NCBI GenBank assembly: GCA_945912145.1
Contig: CAMEBF010000005.1
Span: forward strand, 1-64,000
From: an uncultured Clostridia bacterium
Lineage (GTDB): Bacteria; Bacillota; Clostridia; Oscillospirales; Acutalibacteraceae
Length of the DNA: 64,000 nucleotides
Direction: 5' to 3'
Shown here: positions 40,668 through 49,791 of the stretch, in pieces
Layout: the number at the start of each line of letters is the position of its first letter
Numbering within the stretch: the stretch's first letter is position 1
Notes under the pieces: model-generated
The model's database searches: none
The model's input: the letters and a program-made list of their open reading frames with translations, nothing else
What the model was told of the DNA's origin: nothing
Made by a program: the position numbers and the translations under genes

Positions 40668-41906
40668 TTAATAATCGGTGATCCGGATGACGGACTGAGC
40701 CGTGAAACCGGGAAGAGATGCGATTTTTTCCTGCAGATCGCCGATGGGCGCGGGATTCGTGACGAAAGCCAGTTCATCAGCCGGCGCGTTCTCTCTTGTC
40801 AGCACCCGAACGGCGCCGACGGCTTCATTTGCCGCTTTGATGACGCTGTTCTTGTTCGCTGTGATGCCTCTGACATACAGCGCGGACGGCTGCGTCTTGT
40901 AATCGACGACATAGTTTTCCTGCGTGTCGTCCCAGCCGAAGTTTTTCTTTTTGAGCGTATGCTTTGCCGCGTCGATCACGTCGGCGACAACGGCGCTTGC
41001 GGTCGGCATTTTACCGGCGCCTTTGCCGTAGAATACGACGTCTCCCGTTGCGTCGCCACGTACCAGAATGGCATTGAAAACATCGTCAACACCGGCGAGC
41101 TGACTGTGCTTCGCGACAAAAGCCGGACCGACCGTGACGGTGATGCTCTCGTCGTTGATTTTTTTCGCAGACGCGATCAGTTTGATCACGCCGCCCCATG
41201 ACGCGGCATAGGCGACGTCCGCCAGGGTGATGGTGCGGATGCCCTCTGTATGAACAGAATCGGGATAAACGTGCTTGCCGAACGCCAGCGCTGCCAGAAT
41301 GCAGATCTTGCGGCAGGCGTCGTGACCGTCCACATCGGCGGTCGGATCCTTTTCGGCGTAACCCAAGGCCTGTGCGTTTGCCAGCGCGTCTTCAAAGGTT
41401 GCTTTTTCCGTTATCATTTTGGTCAGAATATAGTTGGTGGTGCCGTTGAGAATGCCGGCGATCTCGTCGATTTCATTGGCGGCAAGGCACTGCGTGATCG
41501 GACGGATGATCGGAATGCCGCCGCCTACACTCGCTTCAAACAGGAAATTGACGTTCTTTTCATTGGCGATCTGAAGCAGCTCGTAGCCTTTGGATGCGAC
41601 CAGCTCCTTGTTGGAGGTTACGACGCTTTTGCCGGCGAGCAGCAGCTTTTTGACGAAGTCATACGCGAAGGTCACGCCGCCCATTGTCTCGACGACGATC
41701 TGTACCTCGGGATCGTTCAGAATGACGTCAAAGTCTTTCGTAAATTTATCATGATAGGGGCTGTCGGGGAAGTCGCGGATATCGAGAATGTATTTCAGCT
41801 CCAGCGAATCCTGCATACTTCTTTTGACAATGCTGTCGTGGTTTTTATAGAGAAGTTCAACAACGCCGGAACCGACCGTTCCGTATCCCATAACCGCTAC
41901 AAACAT
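40668..41906 (-). CDS. hom: homoserine dehydrogenase
   Basis: Hom reduces aspartate semialdehyde to homoserine. The 412-residue protein has the NAD(P) motif VMGYGTVGSGVVELL, SNKELVASKG, the catalytic-domain block YAEKDPTADVDGHDACRK and HTEGIRTITLADVAYA, and a short C-terminal ACT-like region. The ATG at 41906 has AAGGAG nine bases upstream; the ATG at 41915 touches that site and is rejected. It precedes lysC in the same unit. Confidence 0.96.
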   Translation of the reverse strand: MFVAVMGYGTVGSGVVELLYKNHDSIVKRSMQDSLELKYILDIRDFPDSPYHDKFTKDFDVILNDPEVQIVVETMGGVTFAYDFVKKLLLAGKSVVTSNKELVASKGYELLQIANEKNVNFLFEASVGGGIPIIRPITQCLAANEIDEIAGILNGTTNYILTKMITEKATFEDALANAQALGYAEKDPTADVDGHDACRKICILAALAFGKHVYPDSVHTEGIRTITLADVAYAASWGGVIKLIASAKKINDESITVTVGPAFVAKHSQLAGVDDVFNAILVRGDATGDVVFYGKGAGKMPTASAVVADVIDAAKHTLKKKNFGWDDTQENYVVDYKTQPSALYVRGITANKNSVIKAANEAVGAVRVLTRENAPADELAFVTNPAPIGDLQEKIASLPGFTAQSVIRITDY

Positions 41907-41958
41907 TGATATCATCTCCTTTGTTTTTCTTTATCATTCATAATTTATTTGAGTTGTT

Positions 41959-42873
41959 TTATATTGGTTCCAGTCCGGCTGCGACCCGCAGGATAAACCG
42001 GGCGTCTTCGGGTGTTATGAAACCGTCTGAGTTGACGTCCGCTGCCTGTTGTGCGTTCTCTGACAGCGTTTCCAGCTTTGCCGCCAAGCGCAGAGCCAGT
42101 CGGGCGTCCGACGCGGTGACTTTCGCGTCGCCGTTTACGTCACCGGGAGAAAAGGTTTTATCCTCGACCACGGCAAACAGACCGGTATCGGCGGTCGAGA
42201 CGCGCAACACGTTCATTTCCGGTTCCGATGCAACCGGGATCAGCTCGCTGTCGTTTGTCACATGATACAGCTTTGCGTAACGGACGTCAAGCTCACGCGT
42301 CGGAAAATACCAGAGCTTTTCCGCAGCAGACGAATAGACATTGTTGTTCCGCATGATCGTCACGTGGAACAGCAGAAACGGTTTGTTCGCACCGAGGGCA
42401 TTCTGCACCGCCGAATAGTCTTTGCCGCTGATGATCTCATATGCCGACAGCGTGACGTCGGTCGGCGTGTCGGAATCGTGGGGGATTAGCAGCGTGATGC
42501 CGGTGGAACTGCTTGTGACCGTCGTCACCTTGTTGATTTCGACGGTCGTCCGGTAGCTTTCGGAAGTCGTTTCGCCGCTTTTGTACCGCAGGACGAATTC
42601 GCAGCTGTCTGCAATCAGGAACTCGCCGCCGGTTGGATTGCTGAGCGTCTGCCATGTGAAGCCGCCGTCCATGCTGTATTCGTAAAAGTCCACGAGGTCG
42701 AGCATGTAGGTCGGGGTGGTGATCGTCACATTTTTGGAGCCGTCGGTATTGAGTGAAATCTGCACCCATGTCGGTGCAGGAAGCGCATCCTCTTCGGCAG
42801 ACGCAGGGAATACGCCACACAGCAGCAACAGGCAAAGAAGAACACCGGTTATTCTGATTGTCAGCTTTCGCAT
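41959..42873 (-). CDS. secreted dockerin protein of unknown function
   Basis: The 304-residue product has a signal peptide (1-26, ending FPASAEE), two or three beta-rich regions (about 30-235, with TWVQISLNTDGSKNVTITTP and a Fn3-like PDGG-type stretch SMDGGFTWQTL) and a C-terminal type I dockerin (241-304, GDVNGDAKVT and DVNSDGFIT repeats, each with a DAR helix). No catalytic motif is visible; it may be a binding or structural protein. GGAGGAG precedes the ATG. It sits between galE and hom on the same strand. Confidence 0.75.
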   Translation of the reverse strand: MRKLTIRITGVLLCLLLLCGVFPASAEEDALPAPTWVQISLNTDGSKNVTITTPTYMLDLVDFYEYSMDGGFTWQTLSNPTGGEFLIADSCEFVLRYKSGETTSESYRTTVEINKVTTVTSSSTGITLLIPHDSDTPTDVTLSAYEIISGKDYSAVQNALGANKPFLLFHVTIMRNNNVYSSAAEKLWYFPTRELDVRYAKLYHVTNDSELIPVASEPEMNVLRVSTADTGLFAVVEDKTFSPGDVNGDAKVTASDARLALRLAAKLETLSENAQQAADVNSDGFITPEDARFILRVAAGLEPI

Positions 42874-42903
42874 GGTTCTCCTCCTTTGCCGTCTTGAAAA
42901 CGA

Positions 42904-43917
42904 TCAGCTGTTATAGCCGTTGGGATTATTCTTCTGCCATCTCCAGGTATCTTCACACATTTTCTTGATGTCGCGTTCCGCTTTCCAGCCGAGCACACGC
43001 TGTGCTTTGTCGCAGTTGGCATAGCAGTAGGCGATGTCGCCGGCTCTTGGCTCTACGATCTTATAGGGAATCTCGATACCGTTCGCTTCGGAGAACGCCT
43101 TGATCAGTTCAATGACGCTGACGCCGTGACCGGTGCCGAGGTTGAAGATCTCAACGCCGGTTCTGCCCAGCGCGAACTGAATCGCGTTGACGTGGCCTTT
43201 CGCCAGATCGACGACATGGATATAATCGCGCACGCCGGTGCCGTCAGGCGTATCGTAGCAGTCGCCGAAGACGTTGACGCATTCTCTCTTGCCGACTGCA
43301 ACCTGAGAAATATAGGGCATCAGGTTGTTCGGGAAGCTCGGTGCTTCGCCGATCATGCCGCTTTCATGCGCGCCGACGGGATTGAAGTAGCGCAGCAGAA
43401 CAACGCTCCAGTCGTTATCCGCTTTGTACACGTCCTGTAAAATACCTTCGATGTAGAGCTTTGTCGTGCCGTAGGGGTTGGTGGTCGTGCCCGTTTTCAT
43501 GGTTTCTACAAAGGGAACCTGATTCTCCGCGCCGTACACCGTCGCCGAAGAGCTGAACACGATGGTCTTGCAGCCGTTTGCGCGCATGGCTTCAAGGAGA
43601 GTCAGCGTGCCGGTGATGTTGTTATCGTAATATTCAAGAGGCTTCTGGCAGGATTCCCCGACGGCCTTCAGACCGGCGAAATGAATGACTGCTTCTATTT
43701 TTTGCGCCGCAAATACTTTGTCGAGTCCGTCACGGTCACGGATGTCGCACTCATAGTACGGAAAATCCTTGCCGGTGATCTTTTTGACGCGCTCAAGTGA
43801 TTCGGGACAGCTGTTGACGTAGTTGTCGATAACGACGATGTCATAACCGGCCTCCAGCAGTTCAACGCAGGTGTGGGAACCGATATAGCCGGCTCCTCCG
43901 GTGATAAGAATTGACAT
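42904..43917 (-). CDS. galE: UDP-glucose 4-epimerase
   Basis: GalE interconverts UDP-glucose and UDP-galactose. The 337-residue extended SDR has GGAGYIGSHTCVELL at the N terminus, FSSSATVYG with the catalytic Ser/Thr region and NPYGTTKLYIE with the Tyr and Lys. The tail YANCDKAQRVLGWKAER is typical. AAAGGATG precedes the ATG. It may supply sugar nucleotides for surface polymers made near this cluster. Confidence 0.96.
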   Translation of the reverse strand: MSILITGGAGYIGSHTCVELLEAGYDIVVIDNYVNSCPESLERVKKITGKDFPYYECDIRDRDGLDKVFAAQKIEAVIHFAGLKAVGESCQKPLEYYDNNITGTLTLLEAMRANGCKTIVFSSSATVYGAENQVPFVETMKTGTTTNPYGTTKLYIEGILQDVYKADNDWSVVLLRYFNPVGAHESGMIGEAPSFPNNLMPYISQVAVGKRECVNVFGDCYDTPDGTGVRDYIHVVDLAKGHVNAIQFALGRTGVEIFNLGTGHGVSVIELIKAFSEANGIEIPYKIVEPRAGDIAYCYANCDKAQRVLGWKAERDIKKMCEDTWRWQKNNPNGYNS

Positions 43918-43963
43918 TTTGTTTCATCCTTTCACGACGTATCGGAAGATACGCGATATATGT

Positions 43964-45310
43964 TTATAAATATTGTCCGTTGTAAATGATCGCGAAGCAC
44001 GGCGATTTGATGTTGTACTTCATCACCTTGTCGCGGAAGATCATGCCTGCGCCGTTCGAGAGCGTTCTGTCGCCGATCTGCATGGCGGAAACGTAGCCGA
44101 TGTTTTCGTTGACCGCGTCGTCATGCGTGAGAATGTGAATCCAGTTTGCCGGATCGGCAGAGAGTCTGATCGAGGGATCATAGGATGTGATGCAATTACG
44201 CATCGCGTCGATGGAATACGCTTCGGCGGTGATATAGCCTGAGGTGTAGCAATCGTAGTACGAGGTGGAATTTGTCAGGTAGCTCATGTCGCGTGAGGTG
44301 TTGCCCCAGACCTGCTGATAGGTAGCGGCGACACCGGCCGAGCAGGCGGAATAATAGGCGTAAACGACCTCACCGTTATATTGGATATACTGTCCCGCGA
44401 TTTCGGCCGCAACGCTTTTGACGTCGTCCCGGCAGGAATTGTAGTTGCTGACATAGGAGCAGCCGCTCACGGAATAGTCGCTGTATTTCATATTGGAATA
44501 CGCTGCAACCGCCTGCGCACGCAGCGCGTTCCGGTCAAGCGGATCGTCTTTTTTGGTGATGCCCGAAATTTCCTGCTGGATAATTCTCGCGAGCATCTCG
44601 ACGGTATCGACGTCCCGGCCGCCGCACCGGACGGTTTTGGGCGGCTGTTCTTTCATGATGACGACGCCGTTATAATAATGCTGAACAATCTGAATATAGG
44701 AATACCCGGCTCTGGCCAATCCGACTGCGCCGTGCTGACTCATGCCGACGCCGTGACCCCAGCCGAAGGTGACGATGATGAAGGTATTTCTCATCTGCAT
44801 GACCTGCGACATATCCGGGTAGATGTACATTTTCTGATTGCTGATGACATTGTAGCCGTTGTTGTCGGCGATGACGGGAACCGCTTCGTCGGGACTGCCG
44901 GCGTCGTCCGTCGTCAGCTTATCCTGAATCAGGGGCACCGTGGTTGGTTCTGTGAGTTCTTCCTCCTGAATGATAACGGAGGAATGGATTCGGCTTTGCG
45001 CAATTTTTGCGTCGTGAGCCGTGATCTGACCATCGCCGTCGAGATCGGCTCTCTGCGGAAAGGATTTCGGATAATCATCGGAAAGAGCGGCGCAGTAGCT
45101 GAGAATATACGCGACGTCAGAAAGTGAAATTACGCCGTCTCCGTTGATATCGCCGCTTTCGGCTTTCCCAAACAGGGGAGCGTCCGATGAGACCGCGGCA
45201 ACGGTGCATAGCAGCAGAACCGGGAACAGAAGAAGAAACTTACCTGCTGTTTTCGGAATGGCGGCGAAAACCTGTCGGAACTTTTTGCATTCTTTGGATA
45301 AAGCGTTCAT
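43964..45310 (-). CDS. dockerin protein with a SpoIID/LytB domain in permuted order
   Basis: SpoIID/LytB domains are lytic transglycosylases that cut denuded peptidoglycan. The 448-residue protein has an N-terminal signal or anchor helix (24-41) and a dockerin (52-107, GDINGDGVIS and DLDGDGQIT). The SpoIID motifs then come in unusual order: the normally C-terminal GWGHGVGMSQHGA at 183-195 comes first, followed by the normally N-terminal block with EMLARIIQQEIS (candidate catalytic Glu247) and ALRAQAVAAYSNM at 262-274, then YAYYSACSAGVA, and last a block like the one that usually precedes GHGVGMSQ. It is secreted or surface-bound and encoded beside sortase genes. Confidence 0.82.
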   Translation of the reverse strand: MNALSKECKKFRQVFAAIPKTAGKFLLLFPVLLLCTVAAVSSDAPLFGKAESGDINGDGVISLSDVAYILSYCAALSDDYPKSFPQRADLDGDGQITAHDAKIAQSRIHSSVIIQEEELTEPTTVPLIQDKLTTDDAGSPDEAVPVIADNNGYNVISNQKMYIYPDMSQVMQMRNTFIIVTFGWGHGVGMSQHGAVGLARAGYSYIQIVQHYYNGVVIMKEQPPKTVRCGGRDVDTVEMLARIIQQEISGITKKDDPLDRNALRAQAVAAYSNMKYSDYSVSGCSYVSNYNSCRDDVKSVAAEIAGQYIQYNGEVVYAYYSACSAGVAATYQQVWGNTSRDMSYLTNSTSYYDCYTSGYITAEAYSIDAMRNCITSYDPSIRLSADPANWIHILTHDDAVNENIGYVSAMQIGDRTLSNGAGMIFRDKVMKYNIKSPCFAIIYNGQYL

Positions 45311-45322
45311 GGCAAAACCGTG

Positions 45323-46399
45323 TTAAGAGAAAAACGGCAGGGTCGAGAAAGAAGATGCGACGTAGGTCAGGAAGAAAGTCGTCGCAAAAAGCAGAATATA
45401 GATGAGAATATGAATTCCGTGGACGGCCGCCTTGGGCTTTAAGCATTTCAGCTCTTCTTCCGTCATCTCCGGTGCGCCGGCGATCTCCTGTGCGAGCATC
45501 AGGAAAAATTCAATGACGACGGTATTCATGAAGTCCTCATGCGATTCGTCGCGGACGGACGACAGCGTACGGATGGTCGCGGTCCGTCTGTTGGAGATGA
45601 TGATAGTCGCGGTGTAATTGCCGGCTGCGTCCCGTTCACCTTCCATGACGGCGGCACCGAAACGGCATTCGTAGTACTCTGCCGCATGGACGGCAGCATT
45701 CTGACTCATGTTTTTGCCGACGATTTTGCCGCTGAACGGCGCATAGGAAATATGATCGTTGAAGCATTCGATTTTTTTGCCGGCATGCGCAATATATTTG
45801 CACATCGGCGTGTTGGAAACGGCAACCTGAATATCGGTTCCCTCTAATTGATCGGACAGCACGTCGGCGGCATAGGAGATTTCAAAATCATTGAAATTGG
45901 GAAGATTGACGCGGCAAATTCGCTGTATGTAGGGGAAGACGAACTTTTTCATGGTGATGAAGGTTCTGTCCTCCGAGAAAGGCAGAAATAAAACACATTG
46001 ACTTCTGGATCGGACGGCAAAGCCAGGGAAAAGACCGTCGGAAAGTGCGAACGGCGTCGCGTTTTTCGGCATGAGCGCGTGCATCATATAGCGTTCGCTG
46101 TTGGGGATCACGCGGAGCTTTTGCAGCGCCGATTCGTTGTGAATCATTTCAAAGCGGAACGCCTTGCAGATGCAACGCTTGGCTTCGTGATAGAGCTCGT
46201 CGGAGGCGAAAAGCGCGATGATCTCGTTTGTTTTCAGCGCGGCGGCGATTTCGGGCAGACCGGCCTGTACGGAATCGTAAACGGACGGATAGTCGGATTG
46301 CGTTCCCGTTACGGCGGAAAATGACTGCATGATCACGCTTTCGAGTTTCTGATAGGCGGGATCTGTGTAATCGCCGAACACGATCGTTTTGATATTCAT
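45323..46399 (-). CDS. degenerate CinA-like protein with C-terminal membrane anchor
   Basis: At first sight unknown, this 358-residue protein follows the CinA layout. Residues about 35-160 resemble the molybdopterin-binding-like domain (KTNEIIALFASDELYHEAKR, then MHALMPKNATPFALSDGLFPGF and VLFLPFSEDRTFITMKKFVFP, matching the NRKQA-P-GTAPGF-LPGxPxEM region). About 220-310 faintly resemble the PncC-like domain, without its AESCTGG active site. A membrane helix ends the protein (330-352). It is therefore probably not an active amidase. It lies 12 bases before the SpoIID-dockerin gene and after two sortase genes, so a surface-assembly or scaffolding role is possible. The CinA link is my reading by eye. 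Confidence 0.6.
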   Translation of the reverse strand: MNIKTIVFGDYTDPAYQKLESVIMQSFSAVTGTQSDYPSVYDSVQAGLPEIAAALKTNEIIALFASDELYHEAKRCICKAFRFEMIHNESALQKLRVIPNSERYMMHALMPKNATPFALSDGLFPGFAVRSRSQCVLFLPFSEDRTFITMKKFVFPYIQRICRVNLPNFNDFEISYAADVLSDQLEGTDIQVAVSNTPMCKYIAHAGKKIECFNDHISYAPFSGKIVGKNMSQNAAVHAAEYYECRFGAAVMEGERDAAGNYTATIIISNRRTATIRTLSSVRDESHEDFMNTVVIEFFLMLAQEIAGAPEMTEEELKCLKPKAAVHGIHILIYILLFATTFFLTYVASSFSTLPFFS

Positions 46400-46466
46400 A
46401 TGAAGTTCCTCTCCTGTTGATGCTGATTGTCAGAGCCGATTTTCGTGCATTTTTTTTGCGGAAAAA

Positions 46467-48068
46467 TCATTCGGGAACCCACTGGTAGGCACCGATGAAC
46501 GGATTGGATTGATTGTGTTCGTCGTACCATACCTGCGGATAGCGCACGTTGTTATTCTTCATGGCTTTTGAGGTGTCGACTGCGGTGCTCTCTCCGGAAC
46601 GGACCAGCCGACCCACGACGGCCAGACGTCCCATATCGGTGGATTTGATCTCATACGAGCAGGTGGACAGGATAAGCAGCTTATCGTCCTTGTTGATATC
46701 GACGCCGGTGTCGTAAAGCTTTCGTTCGTCGATCGCTTCGATAAATTTCATGAAATTCTCGTCGCTCGTAAAGGTGCAGATCGGGTAATTAAAGAGGTAA
46801 CCGTTGTCCCCCTCGGGATAACCGTTCGTGATGAAGACGGCGTAGACTTTGAAATAATAATCTTCAAAAAGAGTGCTGTACTGAATGATGGGAGACTCTT
46901 TGAAGCCGTCGATTGTATAGTATTTTTCGAGCTGTGCAAAGGACAGCTTATCTCGCATATTATGCCCGTAAATGGTGTTGTTGCGGTCGAGTGATGATCC
47001 GGTGTTGCGGCATTCCAGATAGGGATTTCCGTATTTATCGTATTTTTTATAGAAGTTATGGCGCAGATAGAAATCCTCTTCGCCTGTTTCTTTATTCCGT
47101 TCCTCCGGACGGTGAAGCACCGCGGTATCAATATTGGTTCCGGGAACGGTAAGCCAGCCGACCAAATCCTGATTCTGCGCATACAGCTCGGCAAATTTGA
47201 TATTCATGCCGTCGGGGAAATCGATGTCCGGATATTTCGCCCGGATGGCTGCCCACCTGGCATCCGTCTCATCGGTTTCCGGTTCCGTGATATGCCCTTT
47301 CAGATCGTTCTGCATGGAAAGCTGATTTTTGTGCTGAACGTAGTTGTCGATGAAATAGCCGAAGCAGATGAGCACAAGGATGGCGGAAAGATCCATCACG
47401 ATCTTGCGGATAACTTCCTTTGCGGGATCGCCTTTCCACGGCAGAAATGCGCTGAAAAAGCTCCTTGCCCGATCTTTCGCCGTCGGTTTGTAGTGCTGAA
47501 GCGGTTGCTTCGCGACGTTTTTCTCCGTCTTTTTGTCCGCAGTTTCGCTTTTCGGCTCCGTCTTTTTGGCGGGAGGCGTTACGGGAATATCCTCTGCCGA
47601 GCTTTGCCGGTGGCTGAGTTCGCTGTAGGCTTTGGCAAAGGCACCGGGATCTTCTTTTTTCGGCGCAGAACTGCTGGCAACGCGTCTTGCGGCGGCATTG
47701 CGCTGGCGTTTGGCGTAGATGGATTCCGTTTCGGGTTCCTGATAGATGATGCGTCTGCCCTGAGGTCCCTCCGGTACGTCTTCCTCATCCCCGTAAACGA
47801 CGCGAACGCCGGCACCCGGATTTCCGGCGTCATAGATGACGCGCGGTGTACGGGCGGGACGGTTATTCTTTGGTGGCTGATAGGAGCCGGCCCCTGTTGT
47901 CATCTTATGGGAAGCATAAGGAGATGACGAGGAAACGGGAGCTGTTTTGCGTTTGCTCTCGTTTTCAAAGGGCAGTCCGTATTTCTTGGAAAGAACGCGG
48001 AGCTCCGATAAGACGTCTTCATCAGACATCATTTCGGTCTGAGCTTGTGGTTTCTCATTGTCTGCCAT
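46467..48068 (-). CDS. class B-type sortase with long N-terminal extension
   Basis: Sortases attach proteins to cell wall or to each other. The 533-residue protein has a long cytosolic, low-complexity N-terminal part (1-215, Lys/Pro/Ser-rich), one membrane helix (about 223-240, MDLSAILVLICFGYFID) and a C-terminal sortase domain. That domain has the catalytic His in TIYGHNMRDK, the Cys in LILSTCSYE and the Arg region in AVVGRLVR. The extension is unusually long for a sortase. AAGGTGG lies before the ATG. It forms a pair with the sortase gene upstream, 40 bases away. Confidence 0.88.
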   Translation of the reverse strand: MADNEKPQAQTEMMSDEDVLSELRVLSKKYGLPFENESKRKTAPVSSSSPYASHKMTTGAGSYQPPKNNRPARTPRVIYDAGNPGAGVRVVYGDEEDVPEGPQGRRIIYQEPETESIYAKRQRNAAARRVASSSAPKKEDPGAFAKAYSELSHRQSSAEDIPVTPPAKKTEPKSETADKKTEKNVAKQPLQHYKPTAKDRARSFFSAFLPWKGDPAKEVIRKIVMDLSAILVLICFGYFIDNYVQHKNQLSMQNDLKGHITEPETDETDARWAAIRAKYPDIDFPDGMNIKFAELYAQNQDLVGWLTVPGTNIDTAVLHRPEERNKETGEEDFYLRHNFYKKYDKYGNPYLECRNTGSSLDRNNTIYGHNMRDKLSFAQLEKYYTIDGFKESPIIQYSTLFEDYYFKVYAVFITNGYPEGDNGYLFNYPICTFTSDENFMKFIEAIDERKLYDTGVDINKDDKLLILSTCSYEIKSTDMGRLAVVGRLVRSGESTAVDTSKAMKNNNVRYPQVWYDEHNQSNPFIGAYQWVPE

Positions 48069-48108
48069 TTGTCATCCACCTTTCTTTTAATGATAACAGG
48101 ATAAGGGA

Positions 48109-49290
48109 TCAGTCGTTGCTCGGCACCCATTTGGATGCGTTCCGGTATGGATTGGAGCCGCCAAAAACGTCGTAATAAAGCTGGGGATAGCGCACGTTGT
48201 CGTTCTCCGATGCCAGAGACGTATCCACGTCTTCACTCTCGCCGTCGCGCACAAGTCTTGCGATGACCGCAAAACGGGCGTTCTCCAATGAGCCGTTCCG
48301 GTCGAAGAAGTAAGTACAGGTTGAGAGTGTCAGAACCTTGTCGGTCGGCTGCACGTCGACGCCTGTATGGATATAGCTGCGCTGCTGGATTTCATCGTAA
48401 AATTCCATAAAGTTGTTGTTGCCCATCTGCGTCGCAACATAGTAGAATAAATAGCCGTTGTCGCCTTCGGAGTTGCCATTGGTATGGAATGCGGCGATGA
48501 CCTTCCACTTGTAATCCTTATAAAGCGTGTTAAATTCGATCACGGGATTCTCTTTGTAGAAATCGAGATTCCGGTAGTTGTGCAGTTCGTCAAAAATCAG
48601 CTTGTTGTCAAAATTATGACCGTAAATGACGGTATTGCGGCTGAGCTGATTGATGGAATCATCTTTATCCAGAAACGGAATGCCGTATTTGGTGTAAGTA
48701 TCGTAATTATCGTGTTTCAGATAATAGGAGTTGTTATCGGTTTTGTATACCGGGGTGTCGATGCTTGTTCCCGGGACGGTGAGCCAGCCTGCGAAGTCAG
48801 TATTCTGGGCGTACAGCTCCTTGTATTTTTCCTGAATGCCGTCGGGAAAATCGACATTGTAGATCTGCTGATAGGCGAAGGGGGATTCGCAGGACGCGCT
48901 GTTCATATCGGCGGAGACGATGACCGACTGTCCTTCTTTTATGTCAGGCGTTTCGTCGGTTTTTTTGCGTGAACCTATGAGCAGATAGACGCACGATGCC
49001 GCAAAGAGCATTACTGTCAGTATAATCAGAAAGATGAAAAGAATCTTGAATTTTTCGTCGTTCGGATTGTCCTGCGTCACTTTCGGCGCGACGGTCGGCA
49101 CGCTCAGGCTGCTGAGTTCCTTATCGGCTTCTTTCTGCGCAGAAAAAAGCTCATCGTCCAGCGTCCGGCGGTTTTCTTCTTTGCGCTCCTGATAGGCGGC
49201 GCGGAAAATGTCCGTCTCTTCTGTTGCACGGGGCGTTGCCGCGATTCCGGCAACGGGTTGCCTTTGATTGTCGGTCGGTTTTTCTGCCAT
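48109..49290 (-). CDS. class B-type sortase
   Basis: The 393-residue protein has a cytosolic N-terminal part (1-80), a membrane helix (81-106) and a sortase B-like domain: TVIYGHNFDNKLIFDEL with the His, VLTLSTCTYFF with the Cys and ARFAVIARLVR with the Arg. It is clearly related to the neighbouring sortase at 46467; both share the linker FPDGxxxKxxELYAQN and the end VRYPQ.YYD...NPF/YR.A..WVP. The start is three bases after the pncC stop, so translation may be coupled. A possible substrate is the IPQTG-tailed protein at 51458. Confidence 0.9.
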   Translation of the reverse strand: MAEKPTDNQRQPVAGIAATPRATEETDIFRAAYQERKEENRRTLDDELFSAQKEADKELSSLSVPTVAPKVTQDNPNDEKFKILFIFLIILTVMLFAASCVYLLIGSRKKTDETPDIKEGQSVIVSADMNSASCESPFAYQQIYNVDFPDGIQEKYKELYAQNTDFAGWLTVPGTSIDTPVYKTDNNSYYLKHDNYDTYTKYGIPFLDKDDSINQLSRNTVIYGHNFDNKLIFDELHNYRNLDFYKENPVIEFNTLYKDYKWKVIAAFHTNGNSEGDNGYLFYYVATQMGNNNFMEFYDEIQQRSYIHTGVDVQPTDKVLTLSTCTYFFDRNGSLENARFAVIARLVRDGESEDVDTSLASENDNVRYPQLYYDVFGGSNPYRNASKWVPSND

Positions 49291-49293
49291 GGT

Positions 49294-49791
49294 TTACACC
49301 GCCTTTTCTTGCAGAATCACTTCGTAAACGAATTTCAGTGCTTCGTTTGCCGCTGCATTCCGGTTGTTTTCCCGTATGTTGACGGAAAAACGGTTGTTCA
49401 GCTTTTTAGTAAAAACAGTATTCTCATAGAAAACGGCAATCCAGATGAGACCGACGGGTTTGTCGGTTCCGTCGGACTCCGGCCCTGCGATGCCGCTGAT
49501 GGCGACGGTCACATCGGCTCCGGAGAGCTTTTGCACGCCCACGGCCATTTCCCGTACCGTTTGCTCGCTCACTGCGCCGTATTGCCGCAGCGTTTCCTCG
49601 CGAACGCCCAGAAGCGATTCCTTGATGCGGTTTGCATAGGAGACGACGCCGCATTCAAAGACGGCGGAGGCACCGCTGATGTCTGTAATCAGTTTTGCTG
49701 TCAGACCGCCGGTGCAGGATTCGGCTGTGGCGATTTTGAGATTTCTCTCAAGAAGTGCCTGTACCGTTTTTTTCGCGTAGTTTTCCATCAT
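49294..49791 (-). CDS. pncC: nicotinamide-nucleotide amidase (CinA C-terminal domain alone)
   Basis: PncC deamidates NMN to nicotinate mononucleotide in NAD recycling. The 165-residue protein is the stand-alone CinA C-terminal domain: IATAESCTGGLTAKLITDI, VSYANRIKESLLGV, GAVSEQTVREMAVG and AISGIAGPESDGTDKPVGLI, with the active-site Ser and Lys present. It overlaps the upstream gene by one base (TAATG). A degenerate membrane-bound relative may lie at 45323. Confidence 0.93.
   Translation of the reverse strand: MMENYAKKTVQALLERNLKIATAESCTGGLTAKLITDISGASAVFECGVVSYANRIKESLLGVREETLRQYGAVSEQTVREMAVGVQKLSGADVTVAISGIAGPESDGTDKPVGLIWIAVFYENTVFTKKLNNRFSVNIRENNRNAAANEALKFVYEVILQEKAV

Noticed and set aside
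45323-46399. Reading the CinA-like protein as an active nicotinamide-nucleotide amidase
   Set aside because: The AESCTGG active-site motif is missing and a true PncC is encoded at 49294.
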